This document shows, piece by piece, positions 19,435-30,955 of a stretch of DNA of 64,000 nt (its first letter is position 1; each line of letters begins with the position of its first letter). The notes below the pieces were generated by a model. The model saw nothing but the letters and a program-made list of their open reading frames with translations, had not been told where the DNA came from and did no database searches. Made by a program: the position numbers and the translations under genes. The stretch comes from Trissonchulus latispiculum. Its lineage: Eukaryota; Nematoda; Enoplea; Enoplida; Ironidae. The stretch spans positions 62,001 through 126,000 of the forward strand of contig JASAND010026807.1 in the NCBI GenBank assembly GCA_030248195.1, given 5' to 3'.

Positions 19435-19547
19435 AAATAATGGACACTGCAGCACCTCCGACCCGAAAAATTCGGGCCTGAGGTGAGGATCGAACCCGCA
19501 ACCTTTGGCGATCTAGGCCAACTCTCTACCGATTGAGCCACCCAGGC
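19435..19547 (-). repeat. tRNA-derived SINE (family 2)
   Basis: Minus-strand head (19547-19476) folds as a near-complete cloverleaf: acceptor GCCTGGG/CTCAGGC, A box GGCTCAATCGGTAGAG, anticodon stem TTGGC/GCCAA with loop CTAGATC, B box GGTTCGATCCT. A body follows with GGAGGTGCTGCAGTG. The body recurs alone at 19683-19735 and, with a head, at 31549-31700. The short variable arm does not suit the AGA anticodon (Ser), supporting a SINE rather than a gene. Confidence 0.72.
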
Positions 19548-19682
19548 AAATCGAACCAAGCTTAAGTCTGAATTCGTTCCTAAACTGCAGTGACGTTTTT
19601 TTAAATGCGTACCAGCGCTTGGATGTAAACAAGAATTGACGACAGTAATAACTCTACAAGTACTATACTGCCACACCGCTAG

Positions 19683-19735
19683 TATGCTGATACAACTGAA
19701 AGAAATAATTGGCACTGCAGCACCTCCGAAGAATG
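19683..19735 (-). repeat. SINE family 2 body fragment
   Basis: CTGAAAGAAATAATTGGCAC TGCAGCACCTCCGA repeats the block at 19427-19460 in direct orientation. Confidence 0.65.
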
Positions 19736-19739
19736 TAAC

Positions 19740-21990
19740 TACCTACGAGTAAAGAGTTGGTCGTTTATCAGAGTAGGATACAACACGAATCGTAAGTATT
19801 CTTTCAGTAAATTAACCTAAAAGTTTGCCCCAGATTGCCTTAAATAAAGTACCGGTTGATCCACTCCTGACGCGCTTGTATCCATTTACCCGAAGGTCAA
19901 TCCGCGGATACACACATCCTGCAAGTACCCGCGATCCACTTCCAACTCTGTGGTTAATCATTAGTTTTTTGCTCTAGACATAGAGTACTTGTATGGCCAA
20001 AAAGTGCCGGGTCCAGAAATCATATCTAGATGATCTTAGCAGTGGACACGTTTACTTGGCATGGATTGCAACTACCCCAAAACTAGATAGGCTAGAAGCC
20101 ATTGGCTTTACGGCAGACATTAGGCTAATATTAATTACATACTAGAGTGCAAAACGATACCACAGCGCAGTTACCTCCATTTAGCTAAGGGAGTTTTCAA
20201 TTCAAGGGTGTACGACAAACCAAAAATTGCTATTTTTCTTGCACTTATCGATTTTTGAATTTGACTGCAACAGTTGTTAGGGTTTAAAGAAGGAACTTCG
20301 TCTTGTTTTGTGATAACAAACAGTATACACGTATGCAGAATATACGGAGACAAAATTGTTACGCGGCTGGTGACTCCTTCAAACTGACAATTTGATGATA
20401 TGGCTAAATTTGGCTAAACATCGCTAAATGCGAACACAGCATGGTCTTGAGGGGTTCAAGGAGAACCAAAGATCAAGTAATCGAGACAAAACTCTGTATA
20501 TGTGTAATAAAATTAGTGAAATCTGGTTCTCGATTTACTATTAACTCTGCCTTGAGGAGCTGGCCCCTCCTCCACGGTTGTAGTCATCATTCGAGGTGAT
20601 ACTCCTGGCTCAAGGGCTGAGTATCCGGGGATGAGCACCGGTACCCTAGACCCTGACAAGGGTAGGAGAATTCTCCGGGGGTTACCTTTACCTTTTTTAC
20701 CTACACGGAACGTCAGCACGTCCGTTTATTGAACAGACTTAGGCACTGGATCTCCGAAAATTTGTGTTCCAAAATCAGAAATTCCCTGCGGCCAACCAAA
20801 ACATGGGGTCTTCTTTGTGTTCTCCTGATTCCAGCAGATCAGCAAGCGGGATCAGCACTTGCTTCTGATTGATCAATACTGGATAATGATGTCTTCTGGA
20901 ATTGGTTCTTTAACTTCTGGCTCCAGGGAGAAACTTACTTTAACTGATCCTGATCTGACTCCTGACATTGATAATTAAGTGGAAAACGCGCCGTTATTGA
21001 AGGCCGTGCCCGTATATGCTTGTATTAAAACTAGCACACGAAATATTTAATGAAATCGATACAATTACAATTATGACAATTTTATTAACTCAAAATTAAG
21101 ATACTACAATTTATGCAATTCAGTTACCAATATAAAACAGTACACTACAGAAGTTACTGTACCAGAGTTGCCAGATGTTTTTTGATTTGTTATTAATATT
21201 ATCCTCATTTAGGATAATATTACCCAATTGAGACCCAACCCAGTGAGCCTCCGAATGTTGGTCACTGCTTTCGCTTCAACACACAACTCAGGGTTGCTAT
21301 ACGGAAACGATTTCTGAGGATATAGAGAAAGGAGGGGTTCCCTGGTTCTGCCAAACCTATTCCTAAATTAATAGAAATTAAAATAAAACTTCAATCTTCA
21401 ATCTTCTAGGTTACTGCGGAATTAGTTTAGGGCTAAACTGGAAGGGGAGGCGATCTCCGATTTCAAAGCAGACGCAAAGGACATTTTCCTGTTGAAATTA
21501 TAAATTGATAGTTTTGAGATAAAAATGTGGACGGGTTAGGTATTTCCCAAGGTGATCACAGGAACTGATATGATTGTCTCTGCTCCTGATCCTACTATAT
21601 ATGCGCCAATTCAACTTTTTTGTACCTACAGTGATAGGTTCCAAGAAATGTTCAACTGCTTCGAGAATAATGAATCTCCACTGCCCGGATCTACTGTGGA
21701 TCCGAAAATGCAACCAAGCCAACTGGCACTGAATGAATCTGACAAGGAATCTCCTGATCACGAATCCACTGACTGGCTCATGAGCTGGGCTCCGGTTGCG
21801 GATTCCAGATTTTCCACGCACCTGAATCAAATGGTTTAAAACCCATTAGTACATAGTTATGGCACGGAAATTGAACCCAGCAACCATTACTCATTCTTTA
21901 GCTTTCCACGCCAAAAATGTGTATTTTGAGCCGATTTTGACCTTGTGAATGAACGAAATGACTCGAAAACGTGCAGAAACTGACTACTTT
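19740..21990. other. Intergenic DNA with a possible SINE and a hairpin
   Basis: No credible gene. About 20505-20720 is a GC-richer block whose minus strand has GGTAAAGGTAACCCCCGGAG and ends in TTATTACACATAT, suggestive of a SINE, but no second copy is in the window. A hairpin AATATTATCC/GGATAATATT lies at 21192-21218. The ORF at 21552-21839 is not gene-like. Confidence 0.5.
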
Positions 21991-21995
21991 TAGAA

Positions 21996-22955
21996 TCAAT
22001 GCGTCTTTGGCGAGTTTGGTTGTTTCTGGTCGTTTCCTTTCACGAAATGGGCCTTCTTGGCCATTTTGAGGCTAAAACTAGCTGGATTTAAATGAACTTG
22101 ACACAATCTCTTGAATGGATGAAACGAATCACAACACTTGCACTTTTGGCCCGGTTTGGGTCTGATTTCGTTTTGCCACGGGAAACAGGCTTGTTTTCTG
22201 TGGTCAACCGCTTGAATGAGGACTGTTTTGTTCTGAGGAGGAAGAGTGACAGAGGTATCTTCTGCTCCATCACCCTCTTCCCATTCTCCACCGACAGAAA
22301 CTCTGAGGTGGTCGACAGGGGAGTGAATGTGTATCGATCTGAGAATGTTCCACTGGGGTCCGTTTGGATTCTTCCAAGTAGGGTAGAGCGCCACCGGCCC
22401 AGAGGGCGGATCTGGAAATAAGGGCCGGGTGACTTGGCACTTGGGATCGTTGATGATATCCTTTCTCAATTTCTCCAGGCGGACAAGGAAAAGACCTTTG
22501 TCCGTGAGGGTCATCCGTTCATGATTTATCTGGAGAGCGAAATATCTAAATGCCGATTGGACCTCGTCAAGAGGTGACATACCTGGTGTCGGTTTCAGGC
22601 AGGTTTTCGTACTAGATAAGTCTATGGCCTGAGCTTCAATCCGGCTTCATCAGGCTTGGATGATGCTGCATCACAGTTGGATATGGGTCCTTGTCCGGAA
22701 ACATTGCCAATAATCGGTCCGCATTATAGAAAGCGAGCGCATGGAAGGGGTCATCATTTAGATAAACCAACAGGACAAGTTATCCCAACTTGTGTGGGAC
22801 ATTGACTGGATGGTTGATTTCGGCCCGTTGATCTCCGGATCCAGCGAATGGTCCGTCGCATTGTGGACAGCTATCATCGTTCTTAATTTGGGGAAGGCCA
22901 CAGTGACTGGCCGGAATCTTATTGTGATTATCAATGCAATTTCATCTCGTTCCAT
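21996..22955 (-). pseudogene. Decayed protein-coding region, unrecognised
   Basis: The 194-aa frame 22580-21996 (start MSPLDEVQSAFRYFALQ) is open and unlike random sequence: charged helix (TDKGLFLVRLEKLRKDII), Pro/Trp segment (LYPTWKNPNGPQWNI), then a Cys cluster KCKCCDSFHPFKRLC. Coding-like sequence continues upstream in two other frames (FYNADRLLAMFPDKDPYP near 22720; EINGPKSTIQSMSHTSWDNL near 22800), so the original ORF was longer and has frameshifts. The Cys/His cluster could bind zinc. It may be a transposon protein, possibly from the tyrosine-recombinase element family seen at 57.6 kb, but I have no motif that proves it. Confidence 0.45.
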
Positions 22956-22976
22956 TGTGTTGCGTTACCGTCTTTA

Positions 22977-23090
22977 GGGTACCGACTCAAGGACTGCTAA
23001 TTGTGTGCTATAGAGTACCGACTCATTAGCTATTATTCATAGGCGTGAGAGTAGCGACTCTACGTCATCAGAGTACCGATTCTATGTCTT
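22977..23090 (+). repeat. Degenerate tandem repeat, about 35-bp unit
   Basis: GAGTACCGACTC or a one- or two-base variant occurs four times at roughly 35-bp spacing. Confidence 0.6.
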
Positions 23091-23466
23091 ATTCATTGAT
23101 TCACACTTCTTTGATCACGAGGGAACGGTACAGTTAGTGATCTTTCTGTACAAAAGTAATCTAAAAATAGTATTTTTTGTGAAATATCGCTTCCACTTCT
23201 GCTTAGACTAAACCCGCAAATTACAGTACATGATACCAATACAATTACAATTTACAACTGCACAAATTTACAACAGTGTAAACAATTCACAGTCGTCTGA
23301 GCGGGTAGTCATAATTGACCGCTTCTCTGGTGGCGGTCCCAAGACCAGGTTGGATAACCCAGGATTTGGAGGTGACACCGGGGGGCAACGGCAACAGTGG
23401 CAGTGATTTGGCGCCACCTGTTGACCGTTCTGGACGGCGATCAGATCACATCACACATCACATCAC

Positions 23467-24374
23467 AAAAATAACACCGAATACATTATATAGGGGTGAT
23501 TGTTTGGTATGCGCACACTTACAAAATATTCCAGTCTCTCAAAACCATCTACTTTGGTATGTGCACACCTTACAAATTAGTGGTCATTCGGTAAAATGCA
23601 TCTATTTCGGTATGCGCACACCATACAAAAACTCCAATTTTCCAAAAACCATCTACTTTGGTATATTCTACCATCTACGCACACCGTACAAAACAGTTCT
23701 ATACTGTATATTTCTTACTATTTTCTGATGAGTTTTCAATTACTTCTTATTGGGTTCATAACTGTTTACCAAGCGATTTTGCGCGACTGAATGAGTTCTT
23801 AATTACAAGAAAAGAAACAGAAGTAATGCATTTTTGGTATAGGTTGATGTGAGATTTATCATCAATACCAGGAAGATTATTAGTTTTCCACCCACATTTT
23901 TTGTCCGACCTTAATAATTTTATTTTATATAGGTTCAATTAGAGCTTGGCAGATAGCACCTCACGGATTTGGTATTGACGACCTTTGCCAACTTGTTAAT
24001 GTTTGCTATTGATACACGACACTTTGTAAAAAACAATAGATATTATACATAAATAGATATTATACGATAAACTTAAAATGAATTTCCAGGAAAATTTTCA
24101 TGGAAAATATCATTTTAAAAGAATATTTTGCTTTGTAAACAGCTAATATGTATGAATCCAATAAACAAGAAGTAATTGAAATCTTCAGAAAATAATAGGA
24201 AATGTAGAGAACTGTTTTGTAAGATGTGCGCATACCATAGTAGATGGTTTTGGGAAAACTAGCTTTTGTAAGGTGTGCACATACCAAAGTAGATGCGTTT
24301 GAGAGACTGGAATATTTTGTAAGTGTGCGCATACCAAACAATCACCCCTATATAATGTATTCGGTGTTATTTTT
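23467..24374. mobile_element. 908-bp foldback DNA element with ~290-bp inverted ends
   Basis: Ends AAAAATAACACCGAATACAT and its exact reverse complement; homology between arms extends to about 23760 and 24120. Each arm carries several copies of GGTATGCGCACAC..TTACAAAA, probably subterminal binding repeats. The middle is AT-rich without a transposase. No clear target duplication. Confidence 0.85.
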
Positions 24375-24556
24375 AATTTAAGGGTCCGTATCAGAAGAAT
24401 TACGATATGCACGCCTTGAAGCGCAATCGATATGAGCAACAGGAGCTGGACTTTTTGCTATGGTTCCAAAAATAAACAATACCCTTTTTCAAAACAAGGA
24501 GATTGATAATAATGAGAATCGGAGGCTTTCAGATCTTTCATACAGTCTCAGTAGAG

Positions 24557-24944
24557 CTGGGGCCAGTTTCATAAAGAACCTTCTCGAGTTCTCCAGTTCT
24601 CAAGTTCTCGAGTGGCCGGTTTCAGTGACAGCAACTTCTTCCGTAATAACATTTATATGTAAATATATCTCCGGACAATTTTATGGTGATTTATTTAGTC
24701 AACTGAGCAAAATATTGAAGCAGGAAGAAACTCTTGATAAATTTAAATTTACAAAAATTTCTCGAGCACGTCTCAAGTTAGCAAAAATTGCTCTGGTCAA
24801 AATCGGCCAGAGAACTTAACTCAAGAACTGGAGGACTTTTTCAGCGTGACTTGCAATGCGACTTGCGGATCTCGAAAACTTCCAGCGTAGTTTAGCCATT
24901 ATACTCGAGAACTTGAGAACATCTTTATGAAACTGGCCCTGGCC
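24557..24944. mobile_element. MITE with GGGCCAGTTTCATAAA ends and CTCGAG/TTCTCAAG subrepeats
   Basis: Left GGGGCCAGTTTCATAAAGAA and right (reversed) CAGGGCCAGTTTCATAAAGA. Both arms then carry short TTCTCGAGTTCTC / GAGAACTTGAGAAC blocks. A relative with a different hexamer lies at about 30660-30885. Confidence 0.75.
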
Positions 24945-25089
24945 TTCAGTCCGAAACGGAACTTTACAGCCAGCCGTTGAAACAGCGGACTGGGGAGGGG
25001 AAATAATGCAACAATGTTGTCTTGTCTCTATCAGTGTAGATACAAAAGGACAGAGACAGAGACATAGAGACAAGTATGAACCGGGCTTA

Positions 25090-26100
25090 TAGTGATATCC
25101 ATTAATATATTGATAACTCCCCGTCGTTAAAAGGATCGCTCAGGATAGACCGACAAAGTTGACATACAAGTTCAAGCTTCAGCGGCTGGTCTTGAGCTGA
25201 TTTCTAGGGGGTCGTCAATATGTGGTTGGATAGCTCTATATGTCCTACGAATGCTCGTAAAATAAAACCACTATATATTGAAAATTGAAGTTTTGGTGAT
25301 TGCTTTCGAATTACAGTGAAATGCCAAAATCTGTAATTTTGTGCCTCATTCAATATTGTTTGATTTAATGTACGTTCATTATTTTGAACAGACTACAAGA
25401 TTCAGTAAAAACACTCAGCAATGAATACACTTATATTTTTATAAGCCTTTTTGTTTGGAACACTTTTGGACACTGTTTTCAAGGCTTCTTACAGACTCCT
25501 GTTTCCACGCTGGCCAACATGCTGGTGTTTATGTTGTATAGATATGCGTCTTTACTGGACCCCTGCACATTCACCTTTGTCATGCTAATTTAACCTTTTA
25601 CCTTGTCATTTTTGTTTTCGTGGTGTTGTGTTTTAATTCGAATTCAACTCCAAGAGCGCTCTTCTTCATTTTATGGTAATTGTTAGTGACCATAAGTGAT
25701 TTATAAGTGACTTTGTCCACATCCACATAAACCCAAAAGTTTAAACCACTCTTTATACTACATTATTGGTATGCTCGCAAATGAAAGGAGGTTATATCGT
25801 GAAAATTTCACGTTTTACGATAATTTTTCGAATTCAATAAACAGGCAAAATCTGGGAGAAAAATAGAAACTGTAAAAATGTTCAAATTTTAGCGGTGCGT
25901 CTTTTCTACACTTGGCTGGTTCGTTAATAGCTGTATCAATAACTCTGTGTTCCACGAATGCTCGTAGAACATACTCGCTTTGTTTTTATGAGCATTCGCA
26001 GCACACAAAGAGCAATCCATACATATATTGATGGTCCCCCTGGGTGATAAGGATCGATCAGGTTCGACCATCAAAGTTGACGAAAGTTCAATTTAGTTTC
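25090..26100 (+). repeat. Interspersed repeat R, copy 1
   Basis: Contains recognisable modules in order: CCGTCGTTAAAAGGATCGC..AAAGTTGACA..TTCAGCGGC..GTCGTCAATA, then AATGTACGTTCATTATTTTG AACAGACTAC and GATATGCGTCTTTACTGGACC, then GTATGCTCGCAAATGAAAGG, and the first module again near 25880-26090. The same modules occur at 53.2-56.1 kb. Directly followed by an SGNH-like relic, as there. Confidence 0.8.
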
Positions 26101-26104
26101 CTTT

Positions 26105-26645
26105 CTAAGCAACCCTGGAAGGTTCCTGACCGCTTCCAAGCGAAGCTGGAGGGAGGATCTTGCGGGAGACGCTACTTCCAGGACAACGAACCACTGCGGG
26201 AGTTGTGCAAAAAGAACCAGAGAGACACTTCGTCCTCTGCTCCGTCCCCCCTCCAGTTCCCCTTTTATTTCTTAAAACGGAAATGGCGGAGTTCTCTAAA
26301 AGGTCCCTTCCCACTTTGCCAAGAACAATCCTTTAGGCTGGAATGCCTACAGGTTGTCCAAGCCGTATTTTCTTTTGGCGAAGAGGATCTCCAGCTTTAA
26401 GTTTATTCGACTGGATCCATTATTTTTCCGGATCCACGACATTGCGATCTTTGGCCGCGATAACTACCATTTGACTGCTAAGGGACAGAAGCTGTTCCTG
26501 AATTCGGAATTCCTGCAGGAGCAGATTTACATGGTAGACGAGGAGGAGTGGGAGGACGTTGAGGAGGACGACGAGGAATTGAGGTGGAGGAGGTGCAGAT
26601 ATAGGGGTCTATCCGAAAGACTTCTGGGTTGTGGTTTATAAGGCT
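26105..26645 (+). pseudogene. SGNH-hydrolase-like protein, C-terminal part (relic 1)
   Basis: Two overlapping frames aligned to 57780-58290. First RRYFQDNEPLRELCKKNQ, then, after a shift, LDPLFFRIHDIAIFGRDNYH LTAKG, then an acidic tail (DEEEWEDVEEDDEE). DxxHLTxxG is the block V motif of SGNH/GDSL hydrolases (catalytic Asp and His). The N-terminal blocks with the Ser are absent. One frameshift and a stop after the acidic region mark it as a relic of the element family at 57.6 kb. Confidence 0.65.
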
Positions 26646-27104
26646 GGGGAGAAAGAAGATGAAGACGATGGACGGCTAATAGTAGTGGATGCGGTGTATT
26701 CCGAGGACGACATCTTCATTAGAGGAATTTATGTTATTTCTGCCGCTTCTTTGTGGTATTTATGTTATTTCGCTGTTTACTTTCTGACCCCTGCCCCTTG
26801 GGCGTAAACGTTGCGCGTAAAAGTTCTCCAAGTTTTGCTCTCCCACGTACATAAAATTTAATGCCCATCTCAAGTTAAGGCGGGGGCGACTCCACCTTTA
26901 AAGCATAAAGCATGTGCGTGGGCAAAAAAGTATCCACTCTTTGGTTCCTAGCTGCTTTCCTCTGACTCGCTATGTTTCGAAGAACCTGCGCGACCCCCCC
27001 CCCCGATTTTGGTCACAAACAACATAAATGTTCAAAAGTTTCTCAGAGCTGTTGTTTTCAATGGAAGCATCTACGCTTTCGCCTTTAGTTTTATTTCTGT
27101 CAAA

Positions 27105-27377
27105 ATGGCGCGAGAAATAGGTGTCTATCATTTGGACCCTCCGTATGAAAACCAGTTGTATAAAGTTCCAGAGTCTTGGCTTATTGAGCCATCTGACTTG
27201 AGCCAGATAAAACCCCAGTGTCATGTTTTGTATGAGGATAAAGACTCTAGAAAGCGTTATCGCGGCTTATATGTGAAACTAGTTGCTACTCGAGATGAAC
27301 TTGAATCTTCCGATGACGATAACGATGACGCCGTTGAAACCGCCAATAAATCGTCTGCAGCTAACTTGAAGAGAAAG
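27105..27377 (+). CDS. First coding exon of an unrecognised gene
   Basis: ATG in good context (CAAAATGG), 91 codons, then an ideal donor (AAG|GTAAGC) in phase 0. The peptide starts MAREIGVYHLDPPYENQLYK, has a Lys/Arg/Tyr-rich middle (DKDSRKRYRGLYVKL) and a very acidic stretch (ESSDDDNDDAVET) before a basic end (NLKRK), which looks like a nuclear protein N-terminus. Preceding DNA has GC-richer, promoter-like sequence (26.8-27.0 kb). No second exon could be recognised downstream; the next 350 bp is a MITE. I do not recognise the family. Confidence 0.5.
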
Positions 27378-27508
27378 GTAAGCATTCATTAGTTCTTCCA
27401 GTTATCAGTCTAGTTGTATTTAATTGTTTGTGTCCGGTACATAGCTAAATTGTATGGTTTCAGTTCGGCTGATTTACTTTAACACACTTGCTGTCGATGC
27501 ACGCTTAA

Positions 27509-27853
27509 GGGGGTCCATTGTGAAAAATTTTTAGACCACGGATTTCGCTCAATTTCACACATAATCTAGCCATATATGTCGTACATTTCAAGTTTAAATT
27601 TTGAGTTGTTTCGTTCAGTTCTCAGTAAGATTTTTTGGCGCAGAATTATAATCGACACTTTTCCGATTTCCTATGTTTAACACATGCATACCTCTACTTT
27701 GAGGTGAATTTTCTCAACAACACTCTCTCAACCGTAAGAGATCCAACATAAATTTTATAAACTCGTTAAAATATCCCACTTGGACAATAAAATATGTGAA
27801 AATGAGAACAATTGGAGATGGTCGAAAAAATGACCCTAAAGTGGACCCCCTCC
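27509..27853. mobile_element. 345-bp TTAA-type MITE (family of 5328-6047)
   Basis: Ends GGGGGTCCATT and (reversed) GGAGGGGGTCCACTT, flanked by TTAA on both sides (27505-27508, 27854-27857). Internal words such as TATGTTTAACACATG and AACTCGTTAAAATAT match the 720-bp palindromic element. Confidence 0.85.
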
Positions 27854-28369
27854 TTAACTTTTGTTATATCATTTGTTAAATGTTAAACGGTTCTAGTGGC
27901 AAAGACTAAAGCTGCATTAAAAGGGTGGGGCTAAGGTATGAACTAAAAGTTCGACATTGCAAAACCTAGCTATTGGCCCCAAAACACTAATACTCCTAAC
28001 TACATTATGAAGTAGCTCAGTGTCATGCCGAAAAACAGATTTCATATTCGAATTCAGCAGATCAAAACCACTATAAGCAACTATTCGGTAAAACCGGAGA
28101 CAAAATCTTTTACCCCACTTTAGCAGCTTTTTTTCAGATCTAAGAAGGAACGTCATCTCTTATTGAAAATTTTAATTTTGGTGTGGTGCTCTGCCGTTGA
28201 GCATGAAAACTAACCACCATTTTTTCCAAATGCCATCTGCAAAAATTCAATTCAAGTGCAAAGACTGAAATAATTCTGTTTTTGACAACAAAATAGGATC
28301 AGTTTCAGAGTGATAAACAGCACAGAATGAAGGTTCAGCTATTTTCGTGATAATTAGAGCTGTGAGAAC

Positions 28370-28427
28370 TAGAGATGAGCATTTCGGCACCTGTCGGCCC
28401 GGCTCGGCCCCACCCCGCCCTCATCTG
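28370..28427. repeat. hAT-type MITE fragment (TAGAGATGAGCATTTCGG)
   Basis: Same opening as 33121-33217 and a GCCCTCATCT end, but no target duplication seen; about 58 bp. Confidence 0.55.
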
Positions 28428-28429
28428 GA

Positions 28430-28690
28430 GGTGATGGAGGCACACTTTTGTTGTAAAGCAAAAGATGTACAACTGGGTTCTCCTTTGGGAGAAGAGGTTA
28501 GCCACGGGGAAGAGGAAATTAAGAAGCATTTGGAGAGATTCCTCAAGATGGGATCCAATTGGGTAGTTGACCAGGTCCTTCACATGGATGTCCAGGTGGC
28601 CCGCCATCGTCCTCTTGCTGGTTCCTCCTACAAACCTCTTCACAATAGATACAGATGGTAAGCGAGTTGCCCTACACCCCTATCAGGTAC
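28430..28690 (+). pseudogene. Polinton-type DNA polymerase B N-terminal fragment (relic)
   Basis: An open stretch of about 75 codons contains GSNWVVDQVLHMDVQVARH followed by PLAGSSYKPL; after a one-base shift the line continues TIDTDGKRVALHPYQVPF. Conserved W-x-V-D-x-V and PLxGSSY-type motifs resemble the N-terminal portion of invertebrate Polinton/Maverick polymerases as I know that family. Only a fragment; no exonuclease or polymerase catalytic motifs are present. Assignment is tentative. Confidence 0.4.
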
Positions 28691-28699
28691 CGTTTCCAG

Positions 28700-29720
28700 G
28701 TCTATACTAGGCTGGCCCAACCACTACCAATCACGATATATCCTTTAGTTATTATTTTGTTTCTTACGGATCCCTCTGATGATGGTTTCGGAACCTAATC
28801 CTATTTTGTACAATTTACTCTCAGGTTATAAAAGCTTTGAATCTAAGGGATTAGGGCCGAAAGATTCAAATCTTTCATAACATTGTAGAGTATAATCTAA
28901 ATCTTACCAAATTGGAACATCTCTCAACTTGCCTATTAAATTAAAATCCCAGCAACCCTATTTTTGATTTTTGATGCTTGACTAAAAATCCTAGCATGAT
29001 AAAGTGTATTTTTGTTATTTTAATTTATTACATTCCTGACTATTCTGTTTTTTGTTTGCATCACTCAGTATACTTATATTTTCATTTTATTTTGTTAGTA
29101 ATGGCAGGCCAAAATACGCCTTTACTGAACACTTCGGACAGGTATATTCAAACTTACATAATACTCTCCATAAACTGCCCATTAACTAACTTTCTAAAAT
29201 ATCCATCCACAATATTTACGTGATCGGACACCTATTCGTGACGTTTCCTATAACTCTTAAAGTGCAGAGGTGATGCTATAGATGTGACCTTGCCGCAAAT
29301 CTGACATTTCTCAACTCATAAAGGCCAATTTATTAGTTACAGCTATGAAAGAGTAATGTAATAATGTATTTAGCATACAAGAGCTACAATGCGTGAAAAG
29401 TTTTTAATCCTTCGACTTAACTTAAACTTTAACTTAAAAAGATTTTAACCTTTAATTTAACTTTAAACTATTATTTAGCTTAAGTTTTTAAAATTTAAAT
29501 TAACTTAAAGCTTTATAACATGCGGAGCACAGCACTTGTTTACATTGCCAACAGAAATCAACCTAGTTTCAAGGACTTTTACAAGTTTCATATTATACTG
29601 CCTCAAGGTCGTGGAACTTGGGAGAAAACTTCATTTCCTGGTGGGATTCGAACCGCAGAAACGCCTCCTCTTGTAGACCTTGTGCCAATTTTTACGGACT
29701 ATACTAAGCTGTCATATTAA
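28700..29720. other. Intergenic DNA with AT-rich simple sequence
   Basis: No gene. About 29400-29520 is a degenerate TAACTTAA-type simple repeat. Around 29600-29660 the minus strand has a tRNA-like B box (GGTTCGAATCCCACC). Confidence 0.5.
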
Positions 29721-30002
29721 GGCTTACTCTAACGAAATTTACTCGTTTACGAATTCATCTCTAGGCAGGATTCGAACCACAGAAACAAAGCATGGCAAAG
29801 ACAGAAAGGAAGCAGAGCTCTCATCTACAGTAAGCTAGCATCCTACAATGCCGCAGGCACGGAGGTCGCGGCACTGTTTAACCAAAGGCTTACTCTAACG
29901 AAATTAACTCGTTTACGAATTCATCTCTAGGCAGGGAGGGTTCGAACCACAGAAACAGAGCATGGCAAGGACAGAAAAGAAGCAGAGCTCTCATCTACAG
30001 TA
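29721..30002 (-). repeat. Two direct copies of a tRNA-like repeat (~112 bp each)
   Basis: 29721-29832 and 29887-30002 are about 90% identical (GGCTTACTCTAACGAAATT ... TCTCATCTACAGTA). On the minus strand each holds GGTTCGAA(T/C)CC, a B box, so these are SINE-head duplicates. Confidence 0.75.
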
Positions 30003-30119
30003 TTATTGATATGGATTATTATTCATTATTACCGTAAATAGTTGTGATTTGTTCTCTGCTTCAATGATAATTTGTATGTTTAATCTGTGCAGCTGAATAC
30101 TATTTGCACACTAGTTATT

Positions 30120-30500
30120 TCGAACAAGTGCAGATGGACGGGCTTTTAGGCAAAAATGGGGGGGGGAGATTGGGGGGACGCCCCCCCCCACTAGTAGGGG
30201 GGAGGTCCAAAAGTTGGGAGAAATAAACTGGGCTACAAATGCCAAAATTACAGTGTAGAAAACCTGTTTTCTACATATACTGCTATAACTAAGCTTAAAA
30301 GTACTAAAAAATTAAGTTTTGACACCAAAATAGAGGATTGTTTACCAAAGTTTCCGGCTACGCCGGAAAATGTTTTAAAATGTTGACCAAAAATCCTAAA
30401 AATATGGTTTTTCTGGGAACCTTATTAAGGGTAAGTGGGGGGGGAGCCAAAAAAGTGGGGGAGGGGTAGAGGTCGAGTGGGGGGAACCCAAGAAGTGGGG
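30120..30500. repeat. G-rich interspersed repeat with small hairpins
   Basis: Includes GGGGGGACGCCCCCCCCC (30173-30190), the palindrome TTTCCGGCTACGCCGGAAA (about 30350-30368) and a block homologous to 7125-7220. No coding potential. Confidence 0.5.
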
Positions 30501-30659
30501 GGCTCTTTGAACAATTGCTTATGCTTTGCAAAACTTTGGTCACCCAAAACATCCCAGGGGGGGTGGAAAACTCGCTGGAGTAGGTGATTCCGGGGTGAAG
30601 CCACCTTCGTCTTCCCCCCCCCCTTACCCCCGTGGAAAATAACCTGGACTATCTGTGTT

Positions 30660-30885
30660 GTACATTCATGAAGGGCCGAGGGCTTGCTTGCAACTTGCAC
30701 TTCGACTTGTACTTGCACTTGCGTTGCAAGTTCCGCAAGTTGACTTGCAAACTGACCAAAAAATGTCAAGTTGGCTGAAAACTTTTATGAAACACTGGCA
30801 ACTTGAACTTGCAGTTCAAGTGCAAGTGCAAGCGCAAGTGCAAGTGCAAGTTGCAAGTTTTTTATGAAATTGGCCCCAGGTCTAC
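30660..30885. mobile_element. MITE with inverted CAAGTG/CACTTG hexamer arrays
   Basis: Left arm: repeated ACTTGCACTTG-type hexamers; right arm: CAAGTGCAAGTGCAAG array, then TTTTATGAAATTGGCCCC. This right end matches the GGGGCCAGTTTCATAAA ends of the 24557 element. The hexamers differ between the two elements while the terminal motif is kept. The Leu/Gln/Val-rich ORFs here are repeat artefacts. Confidence 0.6.
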
Positions 30886-30955
30886 CGATCCCATCCGATC
30901 CGCCCTCCGGATCACGGATCGGATCGATTTTACCGATCTGATCCATATCACTAAT
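30886..30955. repeat. GATCGG-rich MITE fragment
   Basis: CGGATCACGGATCGGATCGA and a terminal CATATCACTAAT related to 6630-6770. Confidence 0.55.

Noticed and set aside
19476..19547. tRNA-Ser(AGA) gene on the minus strand
   Set aside because: No long variable arm, T-stem mismatch, and the sequence is the head of a SINE found again at 31.6 kb.
21552..21839. 95-aa plus-strand ORF
   Set aside because: No domain or splice context; composition like surrounding non-coding DNA.
30655..30867. Gln/Val/Leu-rich ORFs
   Set aside because: Produced by CAAGTG/ACTTGC hexamer arrays of a MITE.
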